Notes under the pieces: generated by a model
Seen by the model: only the letters and a program-made list of their open reading frames with translations
The model's database searches: none
Told to the model about the DNA's origin: nothing
Translations under genes and position numbers: made by a program
Assembly (NCBI GenBank): GCA_022448955.1
Contig: JAKVCU010000024.1
Location: 1-48,178, forward strand
Reading direction: 5' to 3'
DNA length: 48,178 nt
Source: Saprospiraceae bacterium
GTDB lineage: Bacteria; Bacteroidota; Bacteroidia; Chitinophagales; Saprospiraceae
Shown: positions 43,336-48,178 of the stretch, piece after piece
Numbering within the stretch: the stretch's first letter is position 1
Layout: each line of letters starts with the position of its first letter

Positions 43336-45249
43336 ATGGATCCATTAAGACCAGTATCAGATTGGCTTCCAATTACAAAAAAGGAAGCAGAGATGAGAGG
43401 ATGGGACGAACTAGATGTTGTTCTGATTTCCGGAGATGCTTATGTCGATCATCCTGCATTTGGTTCCGCCGTCATTGGACGAATTTTAGAAAGCTTAGGC
43501 CTTCGTGTGGCTATTGTTCCTCAGCCAAACTGGCAAGACGATCTTCGTGACTTCAAAAAATTTGGCCGTCCAAAATTATTCTTTGGCGTGACTTCCGGTT
43601 GTATGGATTCCATGGTAAACCACTACACGGCTTCAAAGCGCCGTAGATCCACCGATGCCTACACACCTGGTGGAGCAGCAGGATTCCGCCCGGATTATGC
43701 CACAACAGTATATTCAAAAATCCTAAAACAACTATATCCTGAAGTCCCTGTACTTATTGGAGGAATCGAAGCTTCTTTGAGACGTGTCACGCATTATGAC
43801 TATTGGTCTGATAAGCTCTTCCCAAGCATACTCAAAGATACCGCTGCAGATCTATTAGTTTATGGTATGGGCGAACCACCCTTACGGGAAATTATCCGCC
43901 TTTTACAAAAAGGCGTTCCCTTCTCTTCCCTGAGAACAATCCCTCAAACTGCTTTTTTGGCAAAGACAGAAAACGACATTCCACTCAATAAAAACTGGGA
44001 AGACTTTGCACTAAACAGCCATGAAAAATGCCAAAAAGATAAAGTTGCTTTTGCTGCTAACTTCAAAGTAATCGAGCAAGAATCCAATAAAGTAAAAGCA
44101 AGAAGACTTACTCAAAAGATAGGTCCTCAAACCCTAGTTATCAATCCGCCTTATCCCCCCATGACAGAGAAGGAAATTGATGCTTCATTTGACCTACCTT
44201 ATACGCGCCAAGCACATCCAAAATATAGGAAAAGAGGCTCTGTACCAGCTTATGAAATGATTCGCTTTTCTATCAATATGCATCGCGGCTGCTTTGGTGG
44301 CTGTAGCTTCTGTACAATTTCAGCGCATCAAGGTAAGTTTATAGCAAGTCGATCGGAGAAGTCCATTATGAAAGAGGTAGAACAGGTAACGGAGATGCCT
44401 GATTTTAAAGGGTATATTAGTGATCTTGGTGGCCCTTCTGCTAATATGTATAGGATGAAAGGCAAAATACAAGAGATCTGTGATCGCTGTGTAAGTCCTT
44501 CATGTATACATCCTGTAGTATGTAGCAATTTAGATACTAGCCATAAACCACTCACAGAGATTTATAAAAAGGTAGATCAGCATCCAAATGTTAAAAAAGC
44601 ATTTGTTAGTAGTGGAATTCGTTATGATCTCCTAGTAGATGGTTACAATAAAAATACAGATGGTAGCGAAAATGAATACATGGAGCAGTTGGTCACGAAA
44701 CACGTCTGTGGGCGTCTGAAAGTAGCTCCTGAACATACTTCTGACGATACCCTGAAAGTCATGCGTAAGCCTTCTTTCAAACACTTCCACGAATTTAAAA
44801 AGACTTATGAGAAGATCAATAAGAAGCATGGCTTAAAGCAACCATTAATTCCCTATTTCATTTCTAGCCACCCCGGTTCAAAGGTGGAAGATATGGCCAA
44901 TTTGGCTGCTGAGACCAAAGATATGGGCTTCCGCTTGGAGCAAGTACAAGACTTCACCCCTACGCCAATGACAGTGGGGACAGTGATCTATTACACTGGC
45001 CTACACCCTTATACGCTCAAACCAGTCTACACAGCAAGAGATAAAAAAGAAAAGAAAAATCAGCACCTTTTCTTCTTTTGGCACAAACGCGAGAATCATC
45101 ATATGATCCGTGAAAAGTTACAATCCATTGGACGCGAAGACCTGATCGAAAAGTTGATTGCAGATAAAAAGAAACACCATAAACGCGAGCAACTAAAAAG
45201 TCGAAGTCGTCAGCAAAGAACAGGTAGAAAAGGAAAAAAGAGACGTTAG
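43336..45249 (+). CDS. YgiQ-family radical SAM protein
   Basis: 637 residues. The N-terminal domain (about 1-300) matches YgiQ: PITKKEAEMRGWDELDVVLISGDAYVDHP, FGVTSGCMDSMVNHYTA, VPVLIGGIEASLRR, and YDYWSDKLFPSIL. The radical SAM core has the cluster motif CFGGCSFC (Cys319, Cys323, Cys326) in HRGCFGGCSFCTI. The C-terminus has KVAPEHTS, HPGSKVEDM, QDFTPTPMTVGTVIYYTG, LKPVYTAR, and a basic tail rich in Lys and Arg (about 590-637) that could bind RNA. The reaction is not established; substrates of this family are unknown to me. Confidence 0.93.
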   Translation: MDPLRPVSDWLPITKKEAEMRGWDELDVVLISGDAYVDHPAFGSAVIGRILESLGLRVAIVPQPNWQDDLRDFKKFGRPKLFFGVTSGCMDSMVNHYTASKRRRSTDAYTPGGAAGFRPDYATTVYSKILKQLYPEVPVLIGGIEASLRRVTHYDYWSDKLFPSILKDTAADLLVYGMGEPPLREIIRLLQKGVPFSSLRTIPQTAFLAKTENDIPLNKNWEDFALNSHEKCQKDKVAFAANFKVIEQESNKVKARRLTQKIGPQTLVINPPYPPMTEKEIDASFDLPYTRQAHPKYRKRGSVPAYEMIRFSINMHRGCFGGCSFCTISAHQGKFIASRSEKSIMKEVEQVTEMPDFKGYISDLGGPSANMYRMKGKIQEICDRCVSPSCIHPVVCSNLDTSHKPLTEIYKKVDQHPNVKKAFVSSGIRYDLLVDGYNKNTDGSENEYMEQLVTKHVCGRLKVAPEHTSDDTLKVMRKPSFKHFHEFKKTYEKINKKHGLKQPLIPYFISSHPGSKVEDMANLAAETKDMGFRLEQVQDFTPTPMTVGTVIYYTGLHPYTLKPVYTARDKKEKKNQHLFFFWHKRENHHMIREKLQSIGREDLIEKLIADKKKHHKREQLKSRSRQQRTGRKGKKRR

Positions 45250-45443
45250 TTTAGCCAACTACCACCATGGCCTTTTTTGCTAATAGCAATAAGGCTGATA
45301 GCATAACCAAGCTAATGGATATCCACTTGCTTTATCGACGATTTTAATTTCTTCTTCATACTCCTTCCTAGAATTACTCGTTCGCTCTCATGGTGGATTC
45401 TGCGTAAAAATCGCTACCTTATGATTTTTTCAATTACTACTTT

Positions 45444-46739
45444 GTGCAAGTCGAACAACCAAAACAAAAGTTAGGCCTACTGATGACCACTTCTTTGGTG
45501 GTTGGTAATATGATTGGTTCTGGTATATTTTTAATCCCTGCTTCTCTCGCCGCATTTGGTGGAATAGGCCTAGTAGGATGGTTACTTTCAGCACTTGGTG
45601 CCATCACAATAGCTATTGTTTATGGTTATCTGAATGAGCAGCTTCCCAATGCACAGGGTGGCCCCTATGCTTACACAAGAGAAGCTTATGGTGAGTTCCC
45701 TGCTTTCTTAGTAGCATGGGGCTACTGGATCTCCATCTGGTGTACCAACGCAGCTATTGCAGTGGCCTTAGTTAGCTATTTATCCGTATTCTTTCCGATT
45801 CTTTCCGATTCTCCTTTATGGTCAATTGGCACAGGCATAGGATTTATATGGCTATTAACTTGGATAAATACTTTAAAAATCAGAAACGTAGGTTGGGTAC
45901 AATTACTCACTACCATTTTTAAAATCACACCACTGCTCGTAATTGGGCTATTAGGAATCATTTACTTTGACCCCAGTCATTTTGAACCCTTTAACCGGAC
46001 AGCCGACTCCAACTGGCAGGCACTCACAGCATGTACAACATTGACCTTATTTGCTTTTTTGGGTATTGAAAGCGCCACTATCCCTCAAAATCATATTAAA
46101 AACCCTAAAAGAACTATTCGTATAGCTACTATTTTTGGTACACTAATAACCACCTTTATCTACCTTTTAGGTTCTTTTGCCGTAATGAGTATTATCCCGC
46201 CTGATGCCTTACAGCAATCAGAAAAACCATTCGCAGAAGCTGGTGCAATTATTGGTGGAGATATTGCAAGTTATATAGTCGCTATTGGTGCAGTCATTGC
46301 TACTTTTGGTGCATTAAACGGCTGGTTATTACTACAAGGGCAAATTCCATTAGCAGCTACAAATGATGGCCTATTCCCTAAGTTTTTTGGTATTACTAAT
46401 AAAAATGGAGCACCCGTATGGGGAATTATTTTTTCAAGTATATTGGCTTCCACTCTAATGGCTTTAAACTTTCATAAAAGTACGATCGATGCATTTACCT
46501 TCATGATGCTCCTTTCCACTTTAAATGTATTGGTGCCATATCTATTTTCTTCTTCCGCCAGTATCATCTTGCAATCCGGAAAACTGAAAACCTTTATAGC
46601 TGGTTTTGCATTTTTATTTTCCTTATGGATGATCATTGGTTGTGGAACTGAAGTGGTCTATTATGGCTTTATTTTGCTCATGGCCGGGATTCCCTTCTAT
46701 ATCTGGATGAGAAAAAACAAATCAAACGAAAACGAGTAA
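45444..46739 (+). CDS. APC-family amino acid permease
   Basis: 431 residues with about twelve membrane helices. Translation probably starts at the GTG at 45444, because the first helix motif GLLMTTSLVVGNMIGSGIF, with the GSGI substrate-binding loop, begins before the next Met. Other family features are LNEQLPNAQGGPYAYTREAYG, LGIESATIPQNHIKNPKRTI and GALNGWLLLQGQIPLAATNDGLFPKFFG. The closest types carry basic amino acids, polyamines or their exchange products (arginine/agmatine, cadaverine/lysine). The cargo is not decided by sequence. It is the second of two + strand transport-type genes, with the CaCA exchanger 143 bases downstream. Confidence 0.9.
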   Translation: MQVEQPKQKLGLLMTTSLVVGNMIGSGIFLIPASLAAFGGIGLVGWLLSALGAITIAIVYGYLNEQLPNAQGGPYAYTREAYGEFPAFLVAWGYWISIWCTNAAIAVALVSYLSVFFPILSDSPLWSIGTGIGFIWLLTWINTLKIRNVGWVQLLTTIFKITPLLVIGLLGIIYFDPSHFEPFNRTADSNWQALTACTTLTLFAFLGIESATIPQNHIKNPKRTIRIATIFGTLITTFIYLLGSFAVMSIIPPDALQQSEKPFAEAGAIIGGDIASYIVAIGAVIATFGALNGWLLLQGQIPLAATNDGLFPKFFGITNKNGAPVWGIIFSSILASTLMALNFHKSTIDAFTFMMLLSTLNVLVPYLFSSSASIILQSGKLKTFIAGFAFLFSLWMIIGCGTEVVYYGFILLMAGIPFYIWMRKNKSNENE

Positions 46740-46824
46740 CTTTTTTTTCGTTTTTCATCCTCTCTATCTCAAGATTTGTCGAATCCCTACTATTGCAAAC
46801 TATCTTCCTACTATAAAAAAGTTT

Positions 46825-46832
46825 TACATTTG
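46825..46832 (+). promoter_or_regulatory. -7 box upstream of the calcium exchanger gene
   Basis: TACATTTG fits TAnnTTTG and stands 50 bases before the start codon. No TTTG is seen at -33. Confidence 0.4.
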
Positions 46833-46882
46833 CAGCCATGCTGTAAGCAGAACATGTTTATTGCATTTAATGATAACAAGCT

Positions 46883-47815
46883 ATGCAGGAAGTCTTAATG
46901 TACTTTGGCTTATTTGTAATAAGTCTTACGGTTTTACTCAAAGCATCTGATCTATTTATTGATTCTGCGGAGAAAATTGGTCTAGCTGTAGGTATTCCTC
47001 CTTTTATTATTGGTGTAACAATAGTTGCCTTTGGAACTTCTTTACCCGAATTAGCAACAGCAATCGTTTCTGTTTTAAAAAATGAGTCAGAGCTGGTTGT
47101 CAGCACAGTCATAGGCTCTAATGTCACTAATATTGCACTTGTCCTTGGTCTAGTAGCTGTCATCGTGAAAAATATCGATCTCGAATACAACATCTGGCAC
47201 TCTGACATGCCTCACCTTTGGGGTTCTGCTTTTATGTTTTGGCTGGTACTGAGCGATTTCCAAGTTTCTACTCTAGAAGCTATTTTGTTACTTTTTGGTA
47301 TTATTATTTTTTTGGCCCACACTTTTAAAAGTGATGATAAGCAAGATAATAATGAGGAAAAAGTCAAAGTAGGCTGGAAAACCTACCTTTTTTTACTCAT
47401 TGGTGGTTTTTTAGTCTATCTAGGTGCAGATTATACCGTTTTCTCCATCATCAAACTTTCAGCTTACGCAGGAATCGAATCTAAAATCATTGGTCTATCA
47501 GCTGTTGCACTTGGCACTTCTCTTCCCGAAATCATTGTTTCGCTAAATGCTGCTCGGAAAGGGAAAACGAGCATTGCAGTTGGTAACGTTTTAGGCTCTA
47601 ATATCTTTAACACCTATATTGTTATCGGTATTCCAGCCTTGATCGGCCCCCTCACTATACCTGATGACATCAATTTCTTTTACTTACCCCTAATGTTAGT
47701 GATGACTATCCTCTTTGGAGTCATGTCCAATAACAAAAACTTTTCTCGCTCGGAAGGTTTTGTTTTACTACTTTTTTATGCATTTTTCCTGACGGAAATG
47801 TTTAAAGGTATCTGA
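46883..47815 (+). CDS. Na+/Ca2+ exchanger family protein (CaCA, YrbG-like)
   Basis: 310 residues with ten membrane helices. The two inverted alpha repeats of the family are present: GVTIVAFGTSLPELATAIVS with GSNVTNIALVLGL in the first half, and LSAVALGTSLPEIIVSLNAA with GNVLGSNIFNTYIVIGI in the second; the GTSLPE motif with the ion-binding Glu occurs in each. A cytosolic charged loop (KSDDKQDNNEEKVK, about 150-170) separates the halves. It exchanges sodium, or protons, for calcium across the inner membrane (family knowledge). Start ATG at 46883 fits, with MQEVLMYFG before the first helix. Confidence 0.92.
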   Translation: MQEVLMYFGLFVISLTVLLKASDLFIDSAEKIGLAVGIPPFIIGVTIVAFGTSLPELATAIVSVLKNESELVVSTVIGSNVTNIALVLGLVAVIVKNIDLEYNIWHSDMPHLWGSAFMFWLVLSDFQVSTLEAILLLFGIIIFLAHTFKSDDKQDNNEEKVKVGWKTYLFLLIGGFLVYLGADYTVFSIIKLSAYAGIESKIIGLSAVALGTSLPEIIVSLNAARKGKTSIAVGNVLGSNIFNTYIVIGIPALIGPLTIPDDINFFYLPLMLVMTILFGVMSNNKNFSRSEGFVLLLFYAFFLTEMFKGI

Positions 47816-48178
47816 TACTCCAGCTAAATATGGATTACTTAACTGATACATCCTCACAATAAGTATTCAACTAAGTCAAGACTTTCGATAAAGTTAGCAG
47901 TGATTGTCATTGCTAGAATTAGGTATCCCATTCGTCTCCTAAAAAAAGAGCGAATACTTATACTCATCATTTAAAGCCTTTACTTTTTTGTATCTTGATA
48001 AATATATTTAAAGTATATCTTATCATTTACAAACGAAGGATGAAGTATTCAATACTTCCAAATTTTTACCCTATGCTTTTTGGGCTATCCAGTTGGTATT
48101 TTTGATTGGTAATATACTTTTTAAATAAGTTCCATATTTAAGTAGTTAGGCTAAAACCTGTCAGCCTATGGCTGAAAT
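47816..48178. other. Intergenic tail of the window
   Basis: 363 bases with AT-rich sequence and a 22-codon frame at about 48041-48109 (MKYSILPNFY) that I do not accept as a gene. The last 41 bases begin a further repeat copy (F). Nothing else is recognised. Confidence 0.5.
48138..48178 (+). repeat. Copy F of the dispersed palindromic repeat, cut by the window end
   Basis: TTTAAGTAGTTAGGCTAAAA (from 48137) shares the left end of copy E (TTAAGTAGTTAGGCTA at 23080). It is followed by CCTGTCAGCCTATGGCTGAA, which recalls the inner palindrome of copies B and D. The right part lies outside the window. Confidence 0.5.

Noticed and set aside
48041-48109. 22-codon ORF (MKYSILPNFY) near the window end, with AAGG before the ATG
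   Set aside because: Too short and followed by repeat sequence; no evidence of coding.
1-48178. Search by eye for CRISPR arrays, tRNA or rRNA genes, integrases and transposases
   Set aside because: No evenly spaced direct repeats, no cloverleaf-like CCA-ending segments or rRNA landmarks, and no transposase or integrase motifs were found.

Overview
The window comes from a low-GC member of the Bacteroidota, probably a Saprospiria-type marine gliding relative (inference). The evidence is: two proteins with type IX secretion (T9SS) sorting tails (a type A tail on the 5'-nucleotidase at 809-3172, a gliding-motility/CHU_C type B tail on the adhesin at 29983-34623); TAnnTTTG-type -7 promoter boxes; few Shine-Dalgarno sites; 7TM and TPR histidine kinases; and many small secreted proteins typical of the phylum. 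I see no rRNA, tRNA, CRISPR array, transposase or phage gene. This is mostly chromosomal housekeeping and accessory sequence.

Layout. 1-8.0 kb: lipoprotein MsrA, a secreted 5'-nucleotidase-like protein, a secreted amidohydrolase that has lost most metal ligands, MtnA (methionine salvage) behind an odd leader region, a lectin-OmpA fusion, and two small secreted proteins. 9-13.9 kb: a DUF3298-like protein, a class II aldolase paired with a c-type cytochrome lipoprotein, a GNAT acetyltransferase and a DEAD-box RNA helicase. 13.9-16.3 kb: egtB-egtD, an ergothioneine pair. 16.5-21.3 kb: a signalling block with an unknown membrane protein, an unknown soluble protein, a receiver-like protein without a phospho-acceptor, a 7TM-PAS histidine kinase, and a REC-H-box-REC protein overlapping it by 4 bp. 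21.3-23.2 kb: several copies of a short palindromic repeat family around a helix-hairpin-helix-like gene. 23.2-27.9 kb: a subtilisin-SPOR protein behind an ECF sigma factor, a divergent XRE regulator, a possible structured RNA, and a secreted thioredoxin-SPOR protein. 28.3-34.7 kb: HutI and a giant cohesin/SprB-repeat adhesin. 34.8-39.3 kb: a ChaN-like protein, a methyltransferase with a small partner, a Gre-like factor and a rhomboid protease. 39.4-47.8 kb: a BASS-family transporter, a DUF1990 protein, a TPR histidine kinase, a YgiQ-type radical SAM protein, an APC amino-acid permease and a CaCA-family Na+/Ca2+ exchanger.

How the parts fit. Several products concern the envelope and oxidative or thiol chemistry (MsrA, ergothioneine enzymes, thioredoxin-SPOR, cytochrome c lipoprotein). 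Two SPOR proteins near one sigma factor suggest a cell-wall-linked module. Most genes are single or in pairs. The least explained parts are the kinase/receiver block, the subtilisin-SPOR locus, the degenerate amidohydrolase, the palindromic repeat family, and the hairpin-rich gaps at about 26.5 and 37.0 kb.
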